From: an uncultured Pseudoalteromonas sp.
GTDB lineage: Bacteria; Pseudomonadota; Gammaproteobacteria; Enterobacterales; Alteromonadaceae
Assembly (NCBI GenBank): GCA_947493455.1
Contig: CANLRB010000005.1
Location: forward strand, 1-64,000
Direction: 5' to 3'
DNA length: 64,000 bases
In this document: one piece after another, positions 39,751-48,215 of the stretch
Numbering within the stretch: position 1 is the first letter of the stretch
Layout: each line of letters starts with the position of its first letter
Made by a program: the position numbers and the translations under genes
The notes under the pieces: model-generated
Databases searched by the model: none
The model's input: only the letters and a program-made list of their open reading frames with translations
What the model was told of the DNA's origin: nothing

Positions 39751-40605
39751 ATGAATAGCCTTTCAAACGAATCATCAAATGCTTTTGCGCACCATTTAAC
39801 AATCGATATGCAATATCGACCAGGCACAAATAAACTAATAACAGGCTTAAATCGCCAAAAACTGACTCCTATAATTGCTGTTAGATTCGGTATTATCTCG
39901 CCAACAGTTGTTAGCTGGTTATATCAAACAAACAGGCACCAAGCTTTGGAGCATTTAAACAAGCTAGTTAAAGAAGGCTTGCTAGTGCTTGTTAAAACAC
40001 ATCGCTGTAACGATGGCCGTATTTATGTACCCACCTATTCCGCTGCAAAATATGCAGAGCAGTTAACAGGCATACAAACTTACTTTCGCTCTAAAGCCAA
40101 CCCGCAACTTTCCTTTAATCACAATACTGTAATGCATGACTTGATAAATGCATTTGTGCTGCTCCGCGGTATTCATAACTGGCAAACAGATGAAAGCTAT
40201 AACCCTTTTTGGCAAGGGTTTGTGACTGAAAAAGAGTTTAAGCGCATTACCAAGAAAGACGTGCGTAACATTGATGGACTAGTGCAAGAATCTGATGGCG
40301 CCCTTGTTGCAATTGAAGTGGAGCACTCATTTAAAAATAAAACTACCCGCCGCCAAATCCTACTTAAATACCTATGCGCAATAAAAGCAGGTTATTACGG
40401 CAAGGTGTTTTTAGTATCGCATTCGCTCGATATATTAAATGATGCAAAACGGCTCAATAACCAAATAATTGATGAGTTAACCTCTGCTAGCCAAAACAAG
40501 TATAAAAAAGAGTATTTAAGTGATGAAGATGCTGCGCTTTTAAAAACAAACATCATCTATCGCACCAAGTTTTGTAGTGAGATAAATGATTTATTTTATC
40601 AATAG
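39751..40605 (+). CDS. Winged-helix protein with PD-(D/E)XK-like core
   Basis: The 284-residue protein has a winged-helix N-terminal half (about 35-105; AVRFGIISPTVVSWLYQ, LEHLNKLVKEGLLVLV) and a nuclease-like core with D175 (NIDGLVQE) and E189-V-E191 (LVAIEVEHSF). This layout recalls replication-relaxation proteins of mobile elements. The last catalytic lysine of the motif is not obvious, so enzyme activity is uncertain. A clear hairpin terminator follows. Confidence 0.55.
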   Translation: MNSLSNESSNAFAHHLTIDMQYRPGTNKLITGLNRQKLTPIIAVRFGIISPTVVSWLYQTNRHQALEHLNKLVKEGLLVLVKTHRCNDGRIYVPTYSAAKYAEQLTGIQTYFRSKANPQLSFNHNTVMHDLINAFVLLRGIHNWQTDESYNPFWQGFVTEKEFKRITKKDVRNIDGLVQESDGALVAIEVEHSFKNKTTRRQILLKYLCAIKAGYYGKVFLVSHSLDILNDAKRLNNQIIDELTSASQNKYKKEYLSDEDAALLKTNIIYRTKFCSEINDLFYQ

Positions 40606-40634
40606 CATGTAGCTCGATGTAGTGACATTAAAAA

Positions 40635-40664
40635 AGCCCACGCTTGTGGGCTAGTGCTTTTTAT
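40635..40664 (+). terminator. Terminator of the winged-helix gene
   Basis: Stem AGCCCAC / GTGGGCT, loop GCTT, then AGTGCTTTTTATT, 30 bases after the stop codon. The rest of 40665-40864 is empty. Confidence 0.75.
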
Positions 40665-40864
40665 TATTAGGCTTTCTTGGTGGCTTTACTAATAATCATA
40701 TTAATTAAATCAGCATTGAAAGTTCAATGAGCTCCCTGTTTGGGAGTGGAAAATTAGCATGAAAAATAATTACTTCAAAGGTAATTAACATACCTAACGA
40801 ACTACCAAACAAACCTAAAAAACGTGCAATTCGATAGAGATCGTCCAATAACTAGTTTTGTTGC

Positions 40865-41086
40865 TTACTCATCAGTACTAAGCCTTTCATCCAACAAATA
40901 CAAAGCTAACGCAATAATAAAGCAGTAAAATGATACTAAAACAGAATCTTTTAAATCGATAACCCGAAAATCATTATTAACATCACCTAACACACCAGCA
41001 ATAATAACTATATCACCACAGTGTTTGAAGGCTTTCGCAATAACGCCTACTAAATCACGTAACCTTTTTTTAATAAAACCTTTCAT
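40865..41086 (-). CDS. Small membrane protein, unknown function
   Basis: 73 residues: a basic N-terminal end (MKGFIKKRLRDL), a polar middle and one hydrophobic segment (VLVSFYCFIIALALYLL) followed by an acidic tail. This charge pattern suggests a single-pass inner-membrane protein. It has a leader with AGGAGA before the ATG. No family recognised; it lies between the winged-helix gene and cas9 in opposite orientation. Confidence 0.5.
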   Translation of the reverse strand: MKGFIKKRLRDLVGVIAKAFKHCGDIVIIAGVLGDVNNDFRVIDLKDSVLVSFYCFIIALALYLLDERLSTDE

Positions 41087-41146
41087 GCAATCTCCTATTT
41101 TATGTCTTGCATAAATAACTAGGGCTGCTTAATGGTAAAAATAAGA

Positions 41147-41172
41147 AAACAGGCTCAAATAAGCCTGTTTTC
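41147..41172. terminator. Hairpin in the region upstream of cas9
   Basis: Stem AAAACAGGCT / AGCCTGTTTT with a six-base centre. On the plus strand it ends in TTTTC. It would isolate cas9 from upstream read-through. The rest of 41087-41592 contains the cas9 promoter region and a stretch near 41279 with partial likeness to the CRISPR repeat. Confidence 0.6.
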
Positions 41173-41592
41173 GGGTGTCCTAACCATTGAACTCTGTCAA
41201 TATCCATCGTTATTACAAACTCATTTTCGAGTTTACAAAAACAGGCCAAAAAGCTACTTTCAGCCTCCTTCTGAGTTAGTTTCGCTGTAGCTAGCGAGGT
41301 GACATTTTTAAGGTTGATGAACGAGGTTTGATATCTCTAATAACATTATTAATTCCTTACAAATGTACATATCAACAGTGCAAGGTAACTAAGATTATAT
41401 TCCATACTTAATTTAAAGGTGACCTAAAACAATACCTGTTAAAACTTTTTACAGTAAAAATATACAGTATTCGCTTTTACTCGCTTAATTTGCTAAAAAG
41501 AATATAAGTTAAAAAATGTCGAAAAATCAATTAACCCAATAATTTAAGGCATTTTTACAACATGCAAAAGGACAAAGAATAAGGAACCTACA

Positions 41593-44500
41593 ATGAAGTG
41601 GATGTACCCTATCGCACTGGATCTTGGTGCAAAAAACACTGGCGTTTATAACTTAAGTTATAAAGCAAATACTACAATAAACGACTTCGAAAATACCAAT
41701 AAAGTAACTAAGTCAGCTTTTGTGGCGCACGTACCTGAACAACAAAAAGGCGGCTACACCTTACTTCAAACAGGTCGCACAGCAACGCGACATGCGATAA
41801 GGTGTCGCAAGCGTAATAAACAAGCTAAAAAACTATTTCTTTTGCTGCTCGAACGAGTCTATAACTTTAAAACACAAGGCCACGAGGCGGCAATAAGCCA
41901 TTTCCTCAACCGCCGCGGTTATAATTATCACGAATCTCAAATTGATTTCACTCCTCTTACTGACCTTAGCCAAGAAGAATTACTTGCGGTAGAAAGCTTA
42001 CTGGTAGAGCTAAATGCATCACAAGCTATAGTAAACCTCGACTTTGATGAAATACAAATAAGTTTAACCCAATTGGAAATTGCTGACCTTGAAGAGTTAC
42101 AGCAGCACTTAGAGAGTGTCGAAAAGGCCCCAAAAAGCTCACCTATTGCTGTGTTGCTTAAGATTACCAAAGAACTAAAAAAAGAAAAAATAAAAGAACA
42201 AACTTCAGGTGCAAAGCACCGCAGAGATTACTTCGCAGCAATCCATGCTGATATTACAGCTATGGCAAGCAATAAAGAAAAGCAGTTTAAGAAACTATTT
42301 AACGCACTCAACCATGCCAAAGGCTTTAAACAAGGGCGGTTCTTAGAGGTATTTTGGCGCACTCTTTGTCATGTAAATAATTTAGATTTAAAAGTACTTA
42401 ACCGTATTCATAAAGATATTAACCAAAGTACTAGTGCTGCAAGTATAGATGGAGTACTCGCAAAACATATTGGCCATTGGGTACTTAAACTGTGGAGCGG
42501 CAAAGATGCAAATACTGCTGAACGAAAAAACTTTAATCAAAAGCTGAAAACCCATTTAGCTGCGCACCCTGCTAACATATTAGGTTTTTTACAACAAACG
42601 CATCCGGAGCATACTATTGCCCCCTACGAGTCACATACGAACCGTAAACCACCCTATTGCCAAACTTTGTTGCTCAACGCGCGAACATTAAATACGCAAT
42701 ATGCTGATTGGCAACTATGGTTAGACTTGTTAGTAAAAAGTAATACCCAAGTACAAGCTATTGTTAGTGAATATCAGCAAGTACTGCGCAGTAAAAAAAG
42801 TAGTGGCGGTAATGTTCTTGTTGAATTGGACAAATTACCGAACAACAAGCCTAATACTCCAAAACGAAATGGTGAGTTAGAACTTGAAGCGAGAAGTTTG
42901 CAATTTATATTCGATGCAACAGCGAAGACATGCCCTTATAAACTCAGCGAAATTTGGGGCAAGCTAAAACAAATAAAGCAACTGCAGCGAAATAACAAAA
43001 ATACGATCAAAGCTGAACAAGCACTCTCTGATTTACTTAAAGAAAGCCAGCTACCTACCGAAATAAAAACACAGTGTAGCCACCATGCGAACGAGAAAAG
43101 TTTCTGGCACTTGGTGAATAGTTATTACCAAGCGCGTCGTCGAGCAAAACAAGGGCGCTATTTTATTCATCGCGATAATAGAGCAAATTCCGAGCTCAGT
43201 AAGTGGCAAAACGAAGGTAAATTACTGCAAGTATGCCGTCATAAGCCAAGGCAATTGAACCACCAAGCGCTGGATGATGTGCTTAACTTACTCTCAATTA
43301 AAAAAAGTGATGTTGCGGCGCGGAGTGACGCCGAGCTAGATATTTCCCTTACTAGTTTTAATGAAATAGTTAGAAATGCAGCTAAAGGTATTGTTTCATT
43401 AGCAGCTAAAGCTCACAAAGCGCAAAAAGACTACGGCATAGATCTAAAAGCAGCTATAGCCACTGAACTTGCATTACAGAAGTTATCAAAAAGTGCCGAG
43501 CAAAAAGCACGCCTGTTAGCTGAATTCTTTTTTGATGAGCAGCAACAGCAAGATTATTTTTTTGAGCGTAATAAAAGTATTTTCATTTTTGCTCAACTGC
43601 ATAGCTTGTTATTTAAAGTTGAGCGCAGTGGTTTTGCTAAAACTTGCCCTGTATGCAGTGCCGACAACGGCGCAAGAATGCAAATACAAAATGGCAGTGC
43701 ACAAGCATCACGCTTATCAACAATGAGCTTAAGGCTGATTGATGGCGGTTTAAAGCGTTTGCTAAACCACCAAGCACACCACATTGCCAATCGCTTGTGG
43801 CCTGAAATTAAAAATAGGTTAAAACACGGCGATAAGATAACCATTCCACTCATATTAGAGCAAAATCGATTCGACTTTAGTAGCCATTTACATACGCTAA
43901 AAGGTCAAGGTAAAAATAAGCAACAGCGAATGCCAAATGACCAAGCTATTTTCATGCAAAAGAAAGAGCGAATATTTAATGCAGGACAACACATTTGCCC
44001 TTATACGGGAGAGCTACTTACGCTAGAACAGCAAGACATAGACCATATTATTCCACGTTCAGGCATTTACGGCGTACTTAACGATGAAGCAAACTTAATT
44101 GCTGCAAGTTTAGAAGGTAACCGCCGCATTAAGCAAAACCGTGTATTAACATTGACAAACTTACACAAGGATTATTTAACGGCGATATTTAAAACATCTG
44201 ATCCTCAGAAAATTAAAAACCAGATATACCAAACGCTATGGTGCAAACAAAAAGCACAATTTGTATTTGGACAATATCACCAGTTTGTTGCGCTCACTCA
44301 ACAGCAGCAAGTAGCGTTCAGGCACGCACTATTTTTAGCGTCTGACGATGAATTAAGAAGCGCGGTAGTAAATGCCATTCAGCACAGCAGCAAAAGCCGT
44401 GTAAATGGTTCACAGCGATTTATGGCACAGTTGTTGGCTGATGCCCTTTGGAAAAAAGCTAAAGAAATGTACTGTGAAAATCAGTTACATTTTGATTATT

Positions 44501-46095
44501 TTGAGTATTCGGCCAACAGTCAGGATGAGGTATCAACCACTAGCTTGCGCCGTGTACTTACCGATAGCTTTGCCAATACAGATTGGGATTTAACGCCTTA
44601 CAACAAACAAAAAGATCAAAGCCAACTTCCGTATAGTCATGTTATTGATGCTATGTGTGCGATGGCACTTGCCATAGAACAACACCAAGGCGAAGGCGCT
44701 CTACAAGTTGATACCAAAAGTACTTCTATCTGGCCTAAAATTGACGAAAAAACTGGCGAATACACAGGCAGCAACTTTGAACTAGTAGCAGTAAAAGCAT
44801 CACAGTTAGCAGGTGAAGTAGCCGTAAAACCCAAAAACCTAGTCAGTAAAATAAAACTCCAAGGCGAGCATAGTAAACCGCATCAAGTCATTTCACGGCG
44901 TGTATTTGGCGAAAATGCATTAGGCATAAAGTTTTATGATTTATCCATAGAAAATAACCAAATAGTTAAAGGCTATTACTATGAAAAAGGTGGTTTACCA
45001 GCGTTTGAGCGAGCAACTAAAAAAGTAGTAGATAAAACCACAAACACCTTAAATTGGCTTGTTTCAAACGGGTATTATCGAGCTAAAAAGAAACTACATA
45101 TTGAATTTTTCTCACCGAATCAAAGTGCAATTTTAAGCTTAATGTTCTCAATTCTTAAAAAGGCAAAACAAACAAAGCTTGATAAAAATACTGATGAATA
45201 TAAAGCCGTCCAATGGTTATTTGGCAATACAGATGGCCAACTATTTTACTACACGAGTAAATCGACATTAGAAAACGCGCCAAGCATAATTGAGAAGCTT
45301 AAAAGCAAGAATCCATTAATGGAAAAGTGGAAAAAGTTCTATGCTCATTGGCAAGAGGTCAATGGCGGGAAAGCGCCGATAAATCAAGGTCAATTTATTA
45401 TCGAGCCTGAAAATATTTCGAATTGGCAAGAGTGCTGCGAAAGGTTTTTAAATTGGAATAAAATACAGGAAAAGCATACAGCAAAACGAAATTACAGTAT
45501 GTTTAATGAAACCGTTGCTAGGGGTAATGTTGCAATGCAATTTAAGCACGGTAAATTCACTTTATACCCAGTAAATAATAATGATGTACCTAAAGCTCAA
45601 AGTATGCATTTCTTGCTCAATTCTCCTTCACTGGTTGCTTTTGAAAGTAGTATCTTAACTAAAGGGTACATTGTTGACCTTACTGAAAAAGCCGAACTTA
45701 AAAATTCCAAAATTTCTGTAAAAACACTATTTAAAGAGGAAAAATCAAACCAATTATCACTTTCTCTCGATAATCTATTAGTTGATATACCCAGCAATAC
45801 GCAAATCAATATCAGTGGGATAAATCAAAAATGGTTTGAACAACATTTACTCGTTAAACAAGATGAGGACCAAGAAGCTTGGAAAAAAAGAGCAAGCTTA
45901 GCATTTGATAAATATGACGCAAAAAAGTGCGCAGTCAACACTGCCACCTTGAAAAGCCTTGTGAACACAAGCTTTAGGGCAGAAAGAGGTAAAACGCTGA
46001 AAGTTAAGCATATCGGCGATACACTAACAATTGGTTTACCAGTAAAAGCCGAACACATAACCAAGCTATTAGCAAAACAAAATAGCGAGGGCTAG
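41593..46095 (+). CDS. cas9: Type II-B CRISPR effector nuclease Cas9
   Basis: The 1500-residue Cas9 cleaves DNA guided by crRNA and tracrRNA. RuvC-I is IALDLGAKNTG with D10; an arginine-rich bridge helix follows (about 58-85, GRTATRHAIRCRKRNK); RuvC-II is ILEQNRFDF with E756; the HNH domain has CPYTGELL and DIDHIIPRS with H818; RuvC-III is HVIDAMCAMALA with H1016 and D1019. A CPVC pair at 685/688 precedes RuvC-II. Segments QTLLLNA, GNRRIKQNR, RHALFL and SRVNGSQRF match the Legionella/Francisella (II-B, Csx12) branch as I recall it, and cas4 downstream agrees. All catalytic residues are present. The ATG follows AAGGAACC. Confidence 0.96.
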   Translation: MKWMYPIALDLGAKNTGVYNLSYKANTTINDFENTNKVTKSAFVAHVPEQQKGGYTLLQTGRTATRHAIRCRKRNKQAKKLFLLLLERVYNFKTQGHEAAISHFLNRRGYNYHESQIDFTPLTDLSQEELLAVESLLVELNASQAIVNLDFDEIQISLTQLEIADLEELQQHLESVEKAPKSSPIAVLLKITKELKKEKIKEQTSGAKHRRDYFAAIHADITAMASNKEKQFKKLFNALNHAKGFKQGRFLEVFWRTLCHVNNLDLKVLNRIHKDINQSTSAASIDGVLAKHIGHWVLKLWSGKDANTAERKNFNQKLKTHLAAHPANILGFLQQTHPEHTIAPYESHTNRKPPYCQTLLLNARTLNTQYADWQLWLDLLVKSNTQVQAIVSEYQQVLRSKKSSGGNVLVELDKLPNNKPNTPKRNGELELEARSLQFIFDATAKTCPYKLSEIWGKLKQIKQLQRNNKNTIKAEQALSDLLKESQLPTEIKTQCSHHANEKSFWHLVNSYYQARRRAKQGRYFIHRDNRANSELSKWQNEGKLLQVCRHKPRQLNHQALDDVLNLLSIKKSDVAARSDAELDISLTSFNEIVRNAAKGIVSLAAKAHKAQKDYGIDLKAAIATELALQKLSKSAEQKARLLAEFFFDEQQQQDYFFERNKSIFIFAQLHSLLFKVERSGFAKTCPVCSADNGARMQIQNGSAQASRLSTMSLRLIDGGLKRLLNHQAHHIANRLWPEIKNRLKHGDKITIPLILEQNRFDFSSHLHTLKGQGKNKQQRMPNDQAIFMQKKERIFNAGQHICPYTGELLTLEQQDIDHIIPRSGIYGVLNDEANLIAASLEGNRRIKQNRVLTLTNLHKDYLTAIFKTSDPQKIKNQIYQTLWCKQKAQFVFGQYHQFVALTQQQQVAFRHALFLASDDELRSAVVNAIQHSSKSRVNGSQRFMAQLLADALWKKAKEMYCENQLHFDYFEYSANSQDEVSTTSLRRVLTDSFANTDWDLTPYNKQKDQSQLPYSHVIDAMCAMALAIEQHQGEGALQVDTKSTSIWPKIDEKTGEYTGSNFELVAVKASQLAGEVAVKPKNLVSKIKLQGEHSKPHQVISRRVFGENALGIKFYDLSIENNQIVKGYYYEKGGLPAFERATKKVVDKTTNTLNWLVSNGYYRAKKKLHIEFFSPNQSAILSLMFSILKKAKQTKLDKNTDEYKAVQWLFGNTDGQLFYYTSKSTLENAPSIIEKLKSKNPLMEKWKKFYAHWQEVNGGKAPINQGQFIIEPENISNWQECCERFLNWNKIQEKHTAKRNYSMFNETVARGNVAMQFKHGKFTLYPVNNNDVPKAQSMHFLLNSPSLVAFESSILTKGYIVDLTEKAELKNSKISVKTLFKEEKSNQLSLSLDNLLVDIPSNTQINISGINQKWFEQHLLVKQDEDQEAWKKRASLAFDKYDAKKCAVNTATLKSLVNTSFRAERGKTLKVKHIGDTLTIGLPVKAEHITKLLAKQNSEG

Positions 46096-46100
46096 AAAAA

Positions 46101-46218
46101 CAAAAAGCGCCGTAAGGCGCTTTTGTTAATCAAGGTGTGTAATACAGAGCTTGAACCATTATTGACTGTAAAGTGATTCCAGCTTTACAGCTGATTTGTT
46201 GCATGTCCTAAGTTACGC
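46101..46218 (-). ncRNA. tracrRNA, antisense in the cas9-cas1 gap
   Basis: The minus strand reads GCAACAAATCAGC at 46202-46190, a perfect 13-base complement of the CRISPR repeat as read on the minus strand; partial pairing extends on both sides. Downstream come a hairpin CTGTAAAG / CTTTACAG, the segment CTCTGTATTACAC, and a GC-rich terminator. A promoter lies just upstream. Predicted length is about 118 nt, start near 46218. The segment resembles, from memory, the tail of the Francisella tracrRNA. It would guide crRNA maturation by RNase III and Cas9 loading. Confidence 0.85.
46103..46124 (-). terminator. Terminator of tracrRNA, also able to serve cas9
   Basis: Stem AAAAGCGCC / GGCGCTTTT with a four-base loop. 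On the minus strand it continues TTGTTTTTC (good T-rich tail); on the plus strand it ends TTTTGTTAATC, 30 bases after the cas9 stop. Confidence 0.85.
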
Positions 46219-46224
46219 AACTTT

Positions 46225-46253
46225 TTAATAAAAAACAAGGAATAATTTAACAA
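46225..46253 (-). promoter_or_regulatory. Promoter of tracrRNA
   Basis: On the minus strand, TTGTTA (46248-46253) and TATTAA (46225-46230) are separated by exactly 17 bases and place the start near 46218. The -35 box overlaps the cas1 ribosome-binding site (AGGAGGT), so RNA polymerase here may compete with the cas mRNA. Confidence 0.7.
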
Positions 46254-46262
46254 GGAGGTAAT

Positions 46263-47246
46263 ATGCAACACGTAGTTATCCAAGATCACGGGCGCTCTTT
46301 AGGTGTAACATCTGAACGATTGGTAATTCGTGAAGGAGGTAATCCCGAAAAACATATTCCACTCAGAAAAATTAACACTCTCTCTATTCAAAAAAATGGC
46401 GTAAGTGTCTCATCTAACTTACTCAGTGCATGCGCGCGCTATGGTATAAAAGTGTTTATTGGCGATAGAGCACAAGAGCTTTGTTGTTTACAAGGTAATG
46501 CCCAACATGCAGTGGTCCAAAACCGGATTAACCAGTTTAGTTTTTTACAACAAGATGAACAATGTTATCGTTTAGCGCGAGCTATTATTTACGGTAAAAT
46601 ACGTAATCAAAGAGCAACCTTACTCTACTTCCACAAACAAAAATGTAGCCAGCAAAAGAAGCAGGCTGCACAACAACTTGCTGCAAATCTAGCTCAGTTG
46701 GCGGAAAGTGTGCGCTACCTTCCTCACCACAGCCAATGGCAGAGCCAAGTTATGGGTATAGAAGGACAAGCCGCTGCACAATATTGGCAACTACTAAGCG
46801 AACATAAGTGGCTTGGTGAGCAATTTGTATCGCGTACTGGCCGAGGAGCACAAGACCCAGCTAATCAAGCACTAAACTATGGCTATGGCATTTTAGCAAG
46901 TGTTGTATGGAACGCTTTAACCAACGCAGGGCTAGAAGTATACATGGGAGCACTGCATGCTGTTCGACCAGGTAAACCCGCATTAGTGTTAGATTTAATG
47001 GAAGAGTACAGACCTTGGGTTGTTGACAGGGCGGTAATTAAATTACGTGCGGAATTAAAAGGCGATACATTGAAAGTCAAAACGCGTAAAAAGCTTACAG
47101 CTAATATTCTTACAACCCTTTCTAACCCTATTCCATACAGAGGTAAAAAAGTACGCTTAGAAAGCGTTTTACAACGGCAATGCTACAGACTATGCGGCTT
47201 ATTTGCTGATGAACAAAAATACCGCCCACTGCTTTTTAGATGGTGA
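46263..47246 (+). CDS. cas1: CRISPR adaptation integrase Cas1
   Basis: Cas1 inserts new spacers together with Cas2. The 327-residue protein has the metal-binding triad E167 (MGIEGQAA), H232 (GALHAVRPG) and D244 (LVLDLMEEYR), all intact. A strong ribosome site CAAGGAGGTAAT precedes the ATG. It follows cas9 after a 167-base gap that carries the tracrRNA on the other strand, so cas1-cas2-cas4 may have either read-through or separate expression. Confidence 0.96.
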   Translation: MQHVVIQDHGRSLGVTSERLVIREGGNPEKHIPLRKINTLSIQKNGVSVSSNLLSACARYGIKVFIGDRAQELCCLQGNAQHAVVQNRINQFSFLQQDEQCYRLARAIIYGKIRNQRATLLYFHKQKCSQQKKQAAQQLAANLAQLAESVRYLPHHSQWQSQVMGIEGQAAAQYWQLLSEHKWLGEQFVSRTGRGAQDPANQALNYGYGILASVVWNALTNAGLEVYMGALHAVRPGKPALVLDLMEEYRPWVVDRAVIKLRAELKGDTLKVKTRKKLTANILTTLSNPIPYRGKKVRLESVLQRQCYRLCGLFADEQKYRPLLFRW

Positions 47247-47251
47247 TTGAC

Positions 47252-47545
47252 ATGCATAATAAAAGAATGACAGAAGTTATCATCGCTTATGATATCGAAA
47301 ACAATAAAACTCGAACCCGTCTATTTAATCAGCTTAAAGACGTAGGCATGATCTCAGTACAAAAATCAGTAATGTGGGGCCGATTGCTACCAGCCGATAT
47401 CGCTCTAGCAAAACGTATTTTGAAACAAGAATTAGATAAAGGTACTGACAAAGCCTTTATCCTAGTAAGTAAATTGTCCGAAAATGCAACATTTTACGGT
47501 TTACCTATGGATTTTTCGGAGTATGATCAACATGCCATTTTCTGA
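47252..47545 (+). CDS. cas2: CRISPR adaptation protein Cas2
   Basis: Small ferredoxin-fold partner of Cas1. The core begins VIIAYDIENNKTR with the conserved Asp and continues with the strand SVQKSVMWGRLL. Three in-frame ATGs (47240, 47252, 47267) exist; the first overlaps the cas1 end. I list 47252, while the fold itself starts at 47267. It is translationally close to cas1 and overlaps cas4. Confidence 0.94.
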   Translation: MHNKRMTEVIIAYDIENNKTRTRLFNQLKDVGMISVQKSVMWGRLLPADIALAKRILKQELDKGTDKAFILVSKLSENATFYGLPMDFSEYDQHAIF

Positions 47546-48113
47546 AGACTTGCTCCCTATTAGTTATATTCGCCAACACTGCTTTTGCCCGCGTATTCCA
47601 TGGTATAAAAGCGTAATGCAGTTTGAGCCGCCAGAACAAGCTTGGGTAACACAAGGTAAAGCGTGGCACAGTGCGCAAGAACAATTACATAAACAGCGTC
47701 TGCCCCAGTCCATTGATGAACCGATTATTCGTAAAACCAATTGCTATGTTAAAGACTTAACCTTAGGCATTCACGGTTATATTGATGAGTTTAATTATAA
47801 CCAAACACAAGGGGTGGTACTCGAGTACAAATCAGATATGGCTAAGCCTGTCGCATCTCAAAAATATCAGTTAAGTGCCTATGCCATGGCTGCGAGTAGG
47901 CATTTTAATGTAAAGATTGATTACGGTATTTTACTAAAAGGTAGTGGCTACAAACAATTCAGAATAAAAGTGGAAAACAAACTAAAATTAGAAGTAATCA
48001 ATATTATTGACACAGTGCGTCAAAATATGAGTAAAGCAAGTTTACCCACTAGTAGTGCGCAGGAAAGTAAATGTGTTCAATGTGAGTATTTACGGTACTG
48101 TAATGACAGATAA
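47532..48113 (+). CDS. cas4: CRISPR-associated exonuclease Cas4
   Basis: Cas4 trims prespacers and marks the PAM in adaptation. The 193-residue protein has an N-terminal cysteine (C17, RQHCFCP), the RecB-like motif GYIDEF then VVLEYKSD, and the C-terminal cysteine cluster CVQCEYLRYC for an iron-sulfur centre. The frame is open upstream inside cas2, but the ATG at 47532 fits the family start (ISYIRQHCFCPR). cas4 next to cas9-cas1-cas2 defines subtype II-B. Confidence 0.94.
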   Translation: MPFSEDLLPISYIRQHCFCPRIPWYKSVMQFEPPEQAWVTQGKAWHSAQEQLHKQRLPQSIDEPIIRKTNCYVKDLTLGIHGYIDEFNYNQTQGVVLEYKSDMAKPVASQKYQLSAYAMAASRHFNVKIDYGILLKGSGYKQFRIKVENKLKLEVINIIDTVRQNMSKASLPTSSAQESKCVQCEYLRYCNDR

Positions 48114-48160
48114 AGTTCGCAAAATACACCCCGAAATTAGGAGTTACCCTATTTTCGAAA

Positions 48161-48184
48161 TAGTAGGGCTAATCTGCCCTACTA
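48161..48184 (-). terminator. Terminator between the CRISPR array and cas4
   Basis: Perfect 9-base stem TAGTAGGGC / GCCCTACTA, loop of six. On the minus strand it is followed by TTTCGAAAAT, on the plus strand by TCATTCTG. It is therefore better placed to end minus-strand transcription of the array. Confidence 0.65.
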
Positions 48185-48215
48185 TCATTCTGAAAAATAT
48201 CAAAAAATTAGCAGG

